The position numbers and the translations under genes are program-made. 64,000 nucleotides of DNA from Aptenodytes patagonicus. Taxonomy: Eukaryota > Chordata > Aves > Sphenisciformes > Spheniscidae. The notes below the pieces were generated by a model. It was not told the origin of the DNA. It made no database searches and was given only the letters and a program-made list of their open reading frames with translations. Shown piece by piece: positions 23,101-36,600 of this stretch. The stretch's first letter is position 1. Each line of letters begins with the position of its first letter. The stretch covers positions 127,470,294 to 127,534,293 of the forward strand of contig NC_134949.1 of assembly GCF_965638725.1 (NCBI RefSeq). Direction: 5' to 3'.

Positions 23101-26100
23101 GTGCCATAGGATGCGGAGGTGCCCCGGCGGTGCAGCTGTGGGCGACGTGGACGCGTGCCCAAGAGGAAGTAGCCTGAGACAATGGAATTCATTGCACACG
23201 TATGTTCTTTGTTGATTGCTGTGCTGGAAACAGTGACCCAAATGTGGCAGTTTTGATGTCCCCTCGCTCCAGCCATCACTCACCTCCCCTCACTTGTGAA
23301 TGATTCGTGCAGAAAGCTACGCATCCTTCCCCAGGGACAAAAGGAATAAGGGCCCCCCTCACCTTTCCTCTATATTAGTGCATTAGCGTCTGAGATCCGC
23401 TGTGCTCTTGCTGCAGTTTCAAATGGAAAGGCTATCGCTTTCCTGGCGTCCCAAGTAATTGCTTAATCTGCTTGTGCCTGTCTGTACCTTTGCCGGGCAA
23501 GGGTGTACGCACTGGCTCCTTTGAAGAGGGTATTAAGGGCATTTGTCTACTGCATACTGAAAAATCAGGAGCTTCTCCCCTCCCCCTTCCCCTTCTCTCC
23601 TTTGCTTGCTCTGAAAGAAAACAGAAACAAAATAAAAGTCGCGTTTGCAGCACAGTGCCGGTGGTATAGTTATTCCATGGGGAAAACCTGATATATCCAC
23701 CTATTGTCTGAGCCACTACTAAGAGACCTTAGTGAATGAGCAAGTTACAAAAACAGGTATCCTTCCTTAGAGATTAATGCGATATTTGCGTCTGATATTT
23801 CCTGCCATACAGCACAGATTGTTTGTGCCAATGGACAAGTGAGAAATACGGCTTTCCAGAGGGGGGAAGGACTGTTGCAACACACCTTTATTGTCCTCCT
23901 CTGGAACAGCATATTAAATTCTTTTTCCATCCATCCCTGTAAATACATTTCCTATAATTGCTACTATGTCAGATGCACTGTAATCTGTCCGCTCCTACGT
24001 CAGCTGCATTGTTGTAACCCCCCCTCCGATGTCAGGAAAACTGTAATCCTCCTCTTACGTTACATAGGAGCTGCATCTCTGACATTTTCAATTGCATTCG
24101 CCCAAAGCCAGACAGGGCAGGGACAGAGAACAAAACACCAATTTCTAGACCATGAATGTAATGAGTTCTCTGGCGTTTTGAGTGTGCACGTGGGTGTTTG
24201 AAAGTAAGGTCAAACGCATTTTACACACTCGGGAGCTGGCTTTCTCCAGTCACAGACCAGACAAAGATTACTATTGGTGCCGAACATGAGAAGCTCAGCA
24301 GAATTTTTGCATGGCATTGAATCATGCATCATACATTCTTACATACTGGTTCTGCACGTAGGCTGTGATGAAGGGGAAGACAATAAATAACGTTTCAGAG
24401 AACAAAGGGTTAGCAAAAATCTTGCTTCGTAAGCCCCAACTGATGAAATGACTCCAATGAAGGAGTGGGGGAGGCGCGTTGGCTCCCAGTTTTGTGAGTG
24501 GGACACCAAGACAATCTATTTTCAAATATGTACGCGCATGTTACGCTTCAGTCCCAGGAGCTGAGCAAGAGCCTATGAACAATAACACACACAAGGCAAA
24601 TTTCTTACGTGCAATTCTTGGCACAAGCCAACCCTGAGTTTCCAGGGAAGCAAAGTACAGGGCATATGGCATCTAAATATACGCAATCATGGATGACAAG
24701 AAACGTGGAAGAACTTTTTGGATGGAGTTGTTTGTTAACATCCTGAAAATATCTTTCACAAGACAGATACTGACAAGACAACTCAAAACCAGATGGTTCT
24801 CCAGTGATTGTTTCAAAAGAGCTTTAACTTTGGGGTGGAGTAAGCAGTTTGTGCTATTGGAAAAGATGATTGATTGTGACTCCTCAAATAGGAAACCAGA
24901 TATTCATACTTCAGTTAGAACTACCCCTCTCGTTATGTAGCCGATATAACCAGAGAGCACAGAGCTTTGTCCTCATATTCAGCAGGACGTGTTATCTTCA
25001 GAAAGCCTTCATGTTGCACGTTCTAGATCAGTTTTGTGTTGGCTCAAACGGTGTTTTCTTTCTGTCGATACCCATTACCTCTCAGAAGACCAGTGACAGA
25101 GCTTTTATTTCCCTGCTCAATTTGTGCTTTTCTGTTTGGCAGATGATTCCCCAGTCTTGTAGTACATACCTGGAGAAAACCCTTACAATTAGGTCTGCAA
25201 CTACTAATCTTGGTGGTTAAGACAGACTGCTGTCTTGGTTTAAAGACATGCCTCCTTAGAAGGTAATTTGGGATCAGGTGTCCTTGGAATCTATTTTCCT
25301 TATTAGCATTTTATTTTTTTGATGCCATCAAGATTATGTGAGTATAGCAAGATCATATTCTATAGGTATTTATTTTAAAGAATAACATTGCTAGATGCAT
25401 AAAACGTAGAGGGTCAAATTAAGAAGAGTTACACAGCAATTCTCACTGCAAGAAAGGGTGAGAAAGTCAGGAGCTGAATTAATCTGAAACTTCTGGTCAC
25501 CTATGTGCCTGCATCGGAGCTGAGCTCTGTGACATGTATTCTTCCAGCCAGAATGATCCTACTTTAGTAAGTCACTCGTGCCAGCAGGGCTTTTTGAGCT
25601 GAAAGCCTCTAAATTCTGTCATTTGTAATGGAAGGAGGAAGAGTGTGAAGAAGGAAAAAAAAATGGGTATTGATTTGCACTGGGTTCCAGTGCAAAACCC
25701 CTTCTGGCGGGTCTGTATGTGGGCGTGCGTGTGCACTACCTGTAGCTGCAGATGGCACATCCCGTCAGGGGTAATGATCTGGGATTGAGAGAACTGGCGG
25801 TAACAGAGTGTATAGTCTGGAAGGCCTCCGGAGGCATCTTCTTGCTTCACTGCGTGTCAATAAAAAACAACCTGATGGCCAAGCCTTTCTGTAGGCTCAT
25901 TTGTTAATGACAATAAGAGATACTAGATAAGAAAGTTAATATATTTTCTAGTTCACCCCTTTGACAGCATGAAATTATACTGGTTCATTGTAATATCAAA
26001 TGCAGTCTAACCTGGGATTCAAGGCTTTAACCTACTAACAATATTGGTAAATATTTTCCTCAGTCAAAAAGTAAATTTCTCACCTTTGAAGTCAAAGTGA

Positions 26101-28796
26101 TAAGCCATAAAGGGATACGTGCCTCCTCTGTTAGCGCTAGAAGGTACTTCTCCTGATGCTTTTTGGAAAGCAGAATAAGCTGCCTTACAGAACACGCACT
26201 GAAACGGATAAGCACAAGCTCGCAGTGTAGTATGAACAAAGTACAGGACGGAGCAACACTCATCACCACAAGTAGGATGGGGCTGTGGTGAGAACATCTA
26301 TTACCGCATCTTCACAAGACAGAAAGGTATTATGGAGGAGCCTACAGCAGGCTCCTCTGTTTTCAGAATATCCAAGGTTTTTCGCTGTTTTTCATAAAAG
26401 GGAGGCTTGTTAAATAACGCAGCAGCCACATGAGTGTTTAGAGAGAATGTACTCATGCAACAACCTTTATGAAAAGGCAATATTGGTTTGGGAATCAGGG
26501 GTTAGAAAAAAATGCCAAGACCAAACCCACAGAATGAGCAATGAGTATTAAAGGCATCAACAGCAGTACAGTTTACTGGGCGATCCGGTGCCGCCCACTG
26601 AAGCCATTCACTGAAGAATTTCCAGTGATAATGAACTCCCAAGAATATGTGTCTAGCTTCATAAACAGACAGAAAGACAATTTCTCTTGAACATGTTGTT
26701 AATGGCAAACTGTTTGCCCTCATTAGAAGAGAGCAGAGTGGGGATATGTGGCTGATCACCCCTTAAGAGCCTGGGGCTTGGGCTCTCTGACTGCTTACTG
26801 CATTTTGAGGAAAACCTGGGAATGCCTGAAGGTGAATTGAAGGAGGATATCACTGGAGCCTCGGTGGTGGAAACATAGTGATAGGAGATAGCAATACTGG
26901 ACTGGTGCTACAGACTGGGGGATGTCACAGCCTCCTGAGCAGAAAGCAGCTTGCAAAAGTTTGCTGCCTGTCATCAGAGAGATGGCTAGTGAGGAGTGGT
27001 GCTATTTGCGATGATGAAGGTGCACCTTTTCCCAACAAATGAGTCAAGGATCCACAAGAACTCGGCTGTCTCTGTAGGACGGGCTACTCCAGCTGGAAGC
27101 ACCACCCTGAATCACCAGCAGCTCTCTTCACCCAGGGCTTCGCTCTCAGGCCTACCGCATGTGAATCACGCGTGTGTGCAGGCACATGCCTGCGTCTGGA
27201 GGAGGAATCCCCTCTAAATCATCTTGCCGCTGCACATAGAGGCAACACACTCAACGCTCGGCATTACCTACCCCTAGCAGACTGACACAGCCCAGGACAG
27301 AGGGTGAGCCACAAGGAGACAGGTGCAGACGCCCTCTGTACGGAGGATTTCCACATTTTGTCAGTTCACATTTCCATTTGGAATGAACGCTCAGAGGACA
27401 TGTCCTTGCCAACTGCGCCGGCGTATCATCATGTCCTGACACAGAGGGGCCAGCAGTTCTGCACTGCCCCAGCAAATGTCACTGGAAAGGACAGGGAAAC
27501 TTTGCAGAAATATCACTCGCGTAGGCTGCTGGCCTTTACAGTCTCATCGGTGAATTGTTTTACATAAAAGCCATTAGTGAACACAGTAAAAACACAGCAA
27601 GTCACAAACCAGTCATCCTAATAAACCTAAGGCAAAAAAGGCTGGGTCCCAGCCTGGAGTAACGGCAGCAACTTTTTGTCACTGGAGTGGCATGAGAAAG
27701 CTGGAGACTTGTGCTGGATACGCAGCAAGGAGTACGCTGGAGCAGGGAGCAGCCAAGCCCTCCTGGGGAGGGAAGACACAGCCAGGCCATGCCCCGCTCC
27801 TGAATCTGTGGGTACCAGCCATCCCCATGCCAGATTGGAAAGACCAAGGAGGGACAGGCTCAGGCATGCAAGGATGTTTTGCTGCTCTGCTTCCCGAGCA
27901 CTGGTCTGACCCCCTCTGGCATCTGGCTTACCCGGCCCTGATCACAGCCTGTCCTGGCAGCAGTGCCTGGTGCTCAGCATGCTAGTGGTTAGTTATCTTC
28001 CCCTGGCCTGTATCTCTCCCAGCCTGTCCTTGTAACCTGTCTGGGTAGGAAACTACACATGTGCATCGCCCCTACCCCACAGGCAGAGGGGAGCCAGGTA
28101 TTCCCCAGCGTCAGGATCACCCCAGGCCTCTTTGGCAGCCACAACTTTAGAGCAAATGGAATGAGATCCTACCTGTGTTTCTGTAACATACAGTCCCCAG
28201 GAAAGATGGGAGAAGATCCTATGTTTGTTTTTCAGAGAGGTTCTTTCATTCTTGCCCCATCTGGGAGCTGAGCTGGCAGGAGCGCAAGGAGATCAAGCGG
28301 TCATGCAAGCAGCGAAGAGCAAGCCATCTGCACCAGGATATCTTGTTTGGATAGGACCTTCACAGCCATAGCTGGTCCACTGGCCACAAGCTTTGCTGTA
28401 ACCACTGCACTGCTGCGGTACCAGCGTAAGGGATGCTGCACCTGATCAACTCCGGCATCTGTCCCACCAGTGCTGGCCCACTGTGGGCATTGAGGCTTAA
28501 GGCATCCTTGCCTTAGTGAGAGGACATTTCCACCTACTCCTAGTTTGCTCCGACAGTGCATTCCTACCCACAACATGGATGCTTTCTTGGGATGGCAGAA
28601 CCCCAAAAAAAGGAAGAAAGAAGGGGGGAAAAAAGCTTTAAAAAGCTTTAAAAGAAAGAAAATCATCAGTGACCACTGCCGAACACAGACACAGGTATTC
28701 CTCTTGGGCTTCCCGCTCACTCAGGTACCACTGCCAGTGGTACACGAGGCTGGCTGAAGCCCTTGGAGGGGCAATAGCGATAGTTAAACAAGAATG

Positions 28797-28812
28797 AAAA
28801 AAAAAAAAAAAA
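28797..28812. repeat. A16 homopolymer
   Basis: Uninterrupted run of 16 A. Upstream sequence does not resemble a processed pseudogene or retroposon that I can name. Confidence 0.8.
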
Positions 28813-31800
28813 GTGGAACAAAGCAAAAATTGCAACATTTCCTCCTCTTTCTGTGCATGTTTCAGTGCATTATGGAAGCTCGCATTTTTCAAACGCCTCA
28901 ACTGCAAATTGCCCCTTGTTGCAAGCTTTTCCCCTTCATCGCCTTTCTCTCTCTGCCTTCGTTTCCCCATCTGTAAAGCAAGTAATAGATCTGACCCTCC
29001 TGGCAGGAGCAGCGTGTCTGTATGGCACAGGGAGAAGCGTGGACACATGTGAAGCACCACTGTGCACTGTTGGCACAGCCCCTCGTCAGGGAGGTGAGCA
29101 GAAAGGCTCTGCGGCTGCTCAGGTTTGCTCTGCACAGCAGTCCTGCGGGCATACTACAACAAAACTGCCTTCTGCCATTTGCCAGCAAGCACGCTCTGCC
29201 CAGCAGCAGGGACCCACTCCAGGGGAGCCCTTTCCCGGCAGCCTTGACCTTTCCCTTGCTGCCTGCTGTCTCTGTGGTCTCCATTTAGCCCCTGCCAAGG
29301 CCAAACGCGGGAAGCTCTATATACCTTGCCAGCTTCTCCTCCCAGGAAAAGTCCTGGTCCCTTGCCCTCCGCTGCTGGATCTCCTGACAGTGAAAGTCTT
29401 TGCATAGGCATACGGGATGCACGCCTGAGCCAGGAGGGACCCCATGCTCTCCTTCCAGCCTTTTAAAGCCAGCTCTTGATGTCCAGGCAGGAGCAAGCCA
29501 GGCTGGCTGTGCATCCCATCCTCCATCCTTCCTGGCCCCGGGGGCAGTCTAAGGGGAAGGGTTGCTCCCAGGGTTCCCAAATGGCTCAGCTTCGTCTCCC
29601 AGCGGCTCCCTGACCGATGCAGTTGGTTATCCTTGAAAGTCCTTGCAGCTGTTGAGTCTTTCATTTGCTCTGGAGCCAGGATAATTGGTGTGCTCCAGGT
29701 CCAAAATAGTTTAAGACAACTGCATGGTGTCCACCTAAAAGCCACCCTGCAGGTTCTCGCAGACAGCCCCCAGCAGCTGGCTAGTGTTTACACGCGCTAT
29801 TTAACAGCTGTATTTCGGAAAGGGAAAAGGGACTCCTGTAACGTGTACAGTTGTCTCAACTGCCTTGGAAAAAAACAGCATGCTATCTGTCCTGGCTTGA
29901 CTGAAAATGCCCTCAGCCAGTGCTAACTGTGCCAATACCATAATTACGTCGTCTTCCTTGTTCTTCTGAGGTAGCCGGGAGCTGTTTTTTATAGGCGATA
30001 ATAACAGTGCTTCTTTCCCTAACAAGCTCGTGTGAGCTGCTTCTGACGTCTCCATTTCTTGAATCCATAAGCATTAGCAAAAGAAGTCCCCTACCTACTC
30101 CATAATTACGTGCTAACTGCTGGGTACAGAGGTGGTATATTCTGCCTGCTTTGAGCCCGATGGGCTTTTGGCTACAGCATCACCTGGTGTTCAGAGGTAA
30201 TGGAAGAAGGTGCATACCGCCGCCAGAATGCAGGTTGTGGTAGGTGTGGTCTTCAGTTTCCAAAGCTGCAGTGCCTTTCTGCGTAAGCAACCCCACGCAG
30301 TCAGTAGGTCAGTGCATCCTCATTATTCACCCTGTGAAAAATATGAAGCGTTTGCAAAATTTGGCTGAGTGTGTACAAAGGATTTGGACAAGTCCCGGTA
30401 GCGCTCTGGGTACCCCCACAGAGTGGATGTGGTGAGTCTGGCAGGGTTGACTGCCCACCCACTAGGTTAGATTTTCTGCTCAGTGACCAGCATTAAGTTT
30501 TGACTTTAATTAATCTATGCACAAGAAGAAAAGAAAAAAGAAAAAGAAAGTCTTTGCATCATGGGCACTTTTTTTCTCTCTAACCGCTGTGATCCAGCAT
30601 TCACCTTCCTTCTCTCCCAGCTCCTGGGGAAAGAGCCTTTATATCAAACAGTCGTGTCAGCACAAAGATGTGTTTGCCAGGTCAGTAAACAGCAATGACA
30701 TATGAAGCTGCAAACAGGCTGAACTTCTGTTTTAACGACTAGAGAGTCTGAACAAATAGAGGTAAAGAAAAGTACGACCATCACCCCCAACATCAAAGGC
30801 CCTGCTGACCCAAGAGACCGACACAGATGTCTGTGGGTAGGAACATCCTTTTTGCTTCTACACCATGAAGGAGTAAGTCATGAAGGAGGCTGATTCATGA
30901 AGAAGACTTCCCTGACACACAGTCTTTGCAGCAGGAACAAGCCCCTTGGTCCTAGGTTGTGTGGAGGAGCCCAACGCAGTAAATGAGCCACAGATAGTCA
31001 CTTACGAGTAACCTGCATTAATAAGCGAAGAAGGGCATGTAGCCCTTCTTGTCCACACTGCTTAACTGCTAGCTCACTCTGTGGGTCTGTTTTGGACTGC
31101 TCCAGCTAGCTCTCTCCAACACAAGTCTGCTCGGAAGGGGCCTAATACTGCACAGTGGAAAAGTGAGTGAGCAAGTGCTGCGCAGGGTCAGTCTCTGGCT
31201 TTTTTTTGACTAGTGGGATGCGAGTGCCAGAGGGACTTAGGTGCTTTCACCAGCTGAAATCAGTGAGCAACTCCCCAGTTTCCAGGATCTGACCCCTAGG
31301 ATCTGATGCACAGCCCAGAGCAAGCACACCGATTCAATGGGCCCCGGACAAACAACGCTGACCCCCCCTTCCCTGCACACGTGGCATTTTTAATGTCTAC
31401 ATTGTGTTAAACAGTGAAAATGAATGCTTCCCTAATAGTTGCTCTCCAGAAGAAGTAACATTATAGTCAAGGTGTCCTGCAGAAACACCATGGGTCAGAG
31501 GAGAGGTAATTCCAAGACAATCTTGCTGTTAGCTGGGGTCCAAGCTACAAAGAGTTGGTGCAGCTCTGAGAAAACAGATCCCTGTACGACTGTAATTTCA
31601 AGTCTATCATCCTTTATTTTTCCCTTTTTTCTACGAAGATGTGCCTGCTCTGAACCCCAGGCCAGGCTTATTGCATTGCCTGTGTTCGCAGGGGTAGAAA
31701 TACCCTTTGGATACGTGGCTTGCATCATTAGTCACAGACTTTGATCCTTCTGCTCCCATTTCCTCCGTGGAAAGAGCCCAATCTCTTTCTTTCTGACGCC

Positions 31801-32300
31801 ACTCTGCAGGGCTCAGTCCTTTCGCCACTGCACTGAACAGCACTGCAATGTTTTCAACACCTCGTCAGGAATCCAGTGACCCGGCTGCAGATGGAAATGC
31901 CCAAAATATTCCAGTACATACGTGTTAATGACATCCAAACATTGTTGAGCAATAAAACTCAGTGGGGCTAGTGCAATACTCCTGGAGGAGTGCAGAGCCC
32001 TATCTGGGGAGCAGGCACATGAAATGGCCGGCTCTCTATACCGTGCAAGCTTCGCTAATGGGTTCGACATGTCAGACAGATGGGCTGGGCACCAAGTCTC
32101 ATGCATTTAATCTGTCTCTCGGATCAGAAACTTCCTGTGCCAGGGGTTGTTTTGCACAGTCAAGAAGATAAGCACACCGTTGGCTTTCTGTAAATACCAC
32201 ATTAACAGCTGGCATTTTCAGTGGCCAGAACTTCAAAAGCACAAGCCAAGGAATTGGAGTTCTCTGGGCATAGGGGGGTGGTGGTGGAGATGCACAGGGG

Positions 32301-32571
32301 CAGGACGAGAGGCAACAGAAGTGGGTTGCAAGAGGGAAATTCTGATTAGGTACTAGAAAAATTTCTTTCCCTGTGAGGGTGGTCACACACTGGACCAGGC
32401 TGACCAGAGACGCTGTGTAATCTGCAGCCTTGGAGATACTCAGAGCTTAGCTGAACAAGTCCCTGAGTTGCTTGATCTACGTTGGCCGTGCTTTGAGCAG
32501 GGGCTGGAACCAAATGTCATCCGAGGTCCTGCTTGACCTGCACAAGTCAGTGGTGTTATGACTCTGTGGCC
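32301..32571 (+). mobile_element. Old, degraded CR1 LINE 3' fragment
   Basis: Recognisable CR1 phrases in order: caggacgagaggcaacag, gaaaaatttcttt, gtgagggtggtcacacactg, gaccaggctgaccagagacg, ctttgagcaggggctgga, then a decayed tail near gttatgactctg. It matches the last part of CR1 ORF2 and the 3' UTR in plus orientation. Many substitutions and no intact frame mark it as old. The 5' end is truncated, as usual for CR1. Confidence 0.8.
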
Positions 32572-33584
32572 AGTGTTGGCCAAGTCACAGTGCTTCAAGA
32601 AGACATCCCGAGGATGGAGACCGAGCTAAATTCTCCTCTACTTTGTAACTGTTAAATGAGAAGATGCAAAAATCATCTTGATCACCTCAGGGACTGTGGG
32701 GAGCTACTCTGCATCAGGGATTGTATCTGCTATTGCTTGTCTCTAAGCTACAACTTTATTAAGGCAGGATTTATCTTCTGGCTGATAGCTTATTTGCAAG
32801 AAACACTGTTCCAGTCAGCCGTGGAGCATGCAGTTCCTGTTCAGCAGCTGACATTTCAGGAGGGATCACAAAGCCATTGGGACCCAGCAGCAGCATTTTG
32901 TGGTCAGAGCGCAGAGCTGAGCTGTGGGAAACCCATCTGCCTCTTTCAGACCAAGCGGTGGAAGCGGAATGTCCCACCACACAAGGAAGTCTCTTAACTC
33001 CTAGGTCATCCTCTCTTTGGCTCCTAGCTATTTAAAGAGCCTGTGGAAAGTGGAACAACTCCAGCAGGAGGGACTGAGAGCAACCCACCCCCAGAGAGTG
33101 CAGAGACGCGGTCAGGACGCTGCGGAGGAGGCTGGAGACGTGGGTTTCCCTCGAGGGGTGAAGCAGTTGGCTCTGCATCGCCCACATCCCGTGTGGGAGC
33201 CCTCAGCCCAGGGACACGGAGGCACCGGGCACCCCCACGCGTCCTGCGCTATGTCCTGCCGCTTCTGCGAGGACCGCCCACAGCAGGAGGGGAACAGGCA
33301 CCTGGGGGAGTTTGCTGAGGATCAGACAAGGGGCTCTGTCCCGTGCAAAGCTTAGTGCTCTTTTTTGCTGCCAGAAAGACAAACCAAACGGCCCCCCCAG
33401 CAGGAAGGGAGCGGGGGCACGGTGATGCCCGACACACCTTAGCCAGAGAGCAAACAAGAGGGAGGGAGGTGAGCAGGATTTATGACTGTGACCCTTGCAA
33501 CTTTCAGCACATCTTACTCTATCTAGTGGGTAGTTTTCTCGGAATGAATTGCAACACCATAACAATCTCCTGCACTCAATAACG

Positions 33585-33613
33585 GGGTGGGGGGTGGGGG
33601 GGGGTGGGGAGGA
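33585..33613 (+). repeat. G-rich run with G-quadruplex pattern
   Basis: Blocks of 4, 6, 9 and 4 Gs separated by single Ts, then agg. This satisfies the four-G-tract rule on the plus strand with one-base loops. Confidence 0.75.
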
Positions 33614-36600
33614 GTGTGCCTGTGCATTTCAAAATAAAAATCAAGCATTAAACTGGTGAGAATTATAAAAAAAAGAAAAAGGTGTAGAAGAAAAGCAATA
33701 ATATGAGAACTGAGCAGCAGCATTTTCACAGGAACCGTCTGCTCTTTCCCTTCGGGTCAGTATATTTGCCCAGCACATAAACAACATTGCTCACACAACT
33801 CACAAGGAAATCTGACCAGCAGCGCAGGCTGCCTGGGTGGGGAGATATTTTTGTCCTAAGGCCCAAAAGAGGAACAAACAACATTGAGCAGAGAGCATAG
33901 GTGAAATGCAAGGCGAAGGAAGGCAGCTCCGGGGCAGCGTGGGGAAGATGGGTACGTTGCTCAGCGGATGAAAGCAAGACCCTTTGCGGTCAGAGGGAGC
34001 AGCCTGGAGAGATGGGAAGTGGGAGGTGGGAGCGGGAGCCAGAGATGGGGAGAGTGGAAGGAGAGATGAGCCCGTGGTGCTCCCGCAGGGAGGGGAAGAG
34101 TAGGAGGAAAGTTGAGCAGAGTTGTGGGCAGAGGCTGCTCAGCCCAGGGTTTTAAATGTCAGGATGAAGAGCTTAACCAAACGTGGAAGGGGAGGGAGCG
34201 GGATGGCAGCGGAGGGAAGGGGCAGCCCCGCAGGTAGGGAGGGCACCGGCACCGCTGAGCGTTGCAGGGGGACCTGCCGTGCCCAGCACAGGGTGAGTGC
34301 AGAACAAGAGGGGAGGAGAGGCGGCAGCGCAGTGCTCCCACGGCGGTGGGAGACATCATGACAGTCCCAAGAAGTGCTGGGCACTGTGGCGGTGGGAACA
34401 AACAGCCCTTTCAGGGACCTCCGCAGTAAACAGGAAGGAGGAGATAAAGCTGCAGCTGGAGAAGCTGCTTGGTTTTGAGGGAGATTTCTTCCATCTCAGA
34501 AAGACCGAGGCGTGCTTGCGGCTCAACGGCCGGGCCTGAGGGACCCACAGCCTACAGATGGAGGGGAGAGCCCCGCTGGCCCTTCGCAGGCAGGCCCGCT
34601 CTGAGGTGCATCGCGGTAGAGTGATGAAGAGTGTGGGTGCAGCTCCCCTCCCTAACGACAGCTTCATGTTGGCAGCTTCTCCAGTGGGAATGTCCCACCG
34701 TCACAAGCCTCCCTGATCTCACCTCCCAGGAGGAGGAGCCCCCTCAGCATTTTGAGATCAGCTTCACACATCCCAGCCAGCAGAAGAGAAAGTTTCCCTG
34801 CAATGGGCTCCACTGGGGAGCTGCTGCCCAGCTGCAGTGGCTCAGCCTTGCTGAGTGGCTGCTGGCAATGCTACTCACACCTTGGGATGCCTTCCTCTGC
34901 ATGCACAACCCCTGTCCTATTCCACCCCATCCCATCCTATCTTACTTCATTCTGTCCCATGCTCGGGATAGGAGCAGTAGCTGCGGGAAGAGCTGGCTGT
35001 ACAGAAGCAGCAGAATGCAAAGGAGATGCAGAAAAATATAAATTGAAGACTCACCATGAAAGCGTCAACAGATGGGGCTGCAAATGCCTGGCCCCAGGGA
35101 GCACATCTCCATTGGGCCACATCTCTGACGCTGTATCCTAGTGCCTCTGTGTATGGAGCTAGGTGGGGAGCGGTAAACAGTGCTACGTGACCCAGGGAAA
35201 CCACGCTCTAATGGTTTTGAAGAAGAACTGTGACACATGGGCTGTCTTTGAGCTCTCGTCCAGATTTGTTCTCTGACCCTCCCCAGCGATGGCTGCTGTC
35301 AGCATGTCTGTCCTGGGCAGTGCTGGGAGAGGGAGACAGGGCTGCGGGTGCCTTCCTTACTCCGCAACATAACCTGACCTGGTGGGAGTAGGGGAAGTCC
35401 TCCTGCAGCCTTGTCTGCCATACTGCTCTCACCCTCGCTGTCAGCAAGCAGTGATAACAGAGGGGAAGTGTTGGTTTTCCAGCAAGGATTATTTTCCTAA
35501 GGATTCCTATCCCTTGTGAGTCACTGGAGGTTTTTCCACTGACTGCAAGGGATGAAATCCTAACACTGAGATATTCAAAAAATGTGTGCAGTGGTCAGGA
35601 ATGCTGCTTTATCAGCTTTTAGGACACCATTTGGTTATAAGACCACTTTGATTAGCGTGGGGATACAACTAATTACAATTTAAAGGCCACATCTTCAAGT
35701 GAAACACATGGGCACAGCTTTCTCTTTCGAAAGATCTGTACTACCCCAAAACAAAGTGCTAACCTGGTATATGTTTAGCCCACTGTGGGCTTAATTAAAT
35801 CTTTTTGTCCATGAGAAGCATGTAAAGCTGGGCTTCAGTGCTAGATGACCACGATCCCACCGTGAGTTTTGTACAGGGAGGCGCTTTGCCCTTTCCCAGA
35901 GCTCACCGTGATGGGGTAATGTTAGTCACGGCACAGAGTGCAGCACGATTTCGTAGCGCAGAGTCCCTTCCTCCCAGCTTCCCCAGATGTCAGCAGTCGA
36001 GCACTTCCATCCCACACTGTCAGAATAGCAGGTCAAAATATTCTCAAACAAATAGACACCAAGTAAAAGCAAAGTTCAGGGTTTTAAAAACCAACAGTTA
36101 GTGTGCAGCTGAAGAAATTCTCTGGGTGGTTACTGCATAACTTTAAAATAGCTGGTCTGGGGGAAAGGGCTGCATTTACCTACAAATATCCATTTTCCTG
36201 CAAAGAGAATGCTTTTTCTGGGCTTTCTTGGAAAGAGCCCTCCAGATGGGATCATCCCAACCATCACATGGGAAGGATTTTCAAACCACACTAATGTGTG
36301 GCGAGATGGAGACTCTAAGTGCTGGTTTAGACCTTCTGGAGAAGGGCAAGACCCTGTTTAACTTCCATTAATGTCACTCCAGTCACTTTTGATACTACTG
36401 AATAGCAAAGGGAAAAAGAGAAAGATAAAAACAATCTTAAAAGCTTTTCAAAAATGCCAACTTCTTAGAGAAAGTGGCATTTGCTTTAAAGTGGCTTTAA
36501 AGGGAAAGAAAGCATGAAAGAACAAATGTTTCTTCACTGATTCCCAAATTATGGGCTGGGCATGGGGATGACTGAGATGTTATTCAGTACTTGGTGGACA

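Larger units (their letters stand above)
17251..32300. other. Intergenic DNA upstream of SIK1, no gene recognised
   Basis: Apart from the (TA)n tract and homopolymer runs listed separately, I see only unique-looking non-coding sequence. Open frames are at most about 184 codons, carry no recognised motif and lack credible splice-flanked exons. The stretch at 20560-20700 is AT-rich with homeobox-like TAAT cores and could be a conserved non-coding element, which cannot be tested here. Confidence 0.6.

Noticed and set aside
34918..34970. CCTAT/CCCAT-rich stretch as a possible LINE tail
   Set aside because: Pentamers are degenerate and no element body lies next to them.
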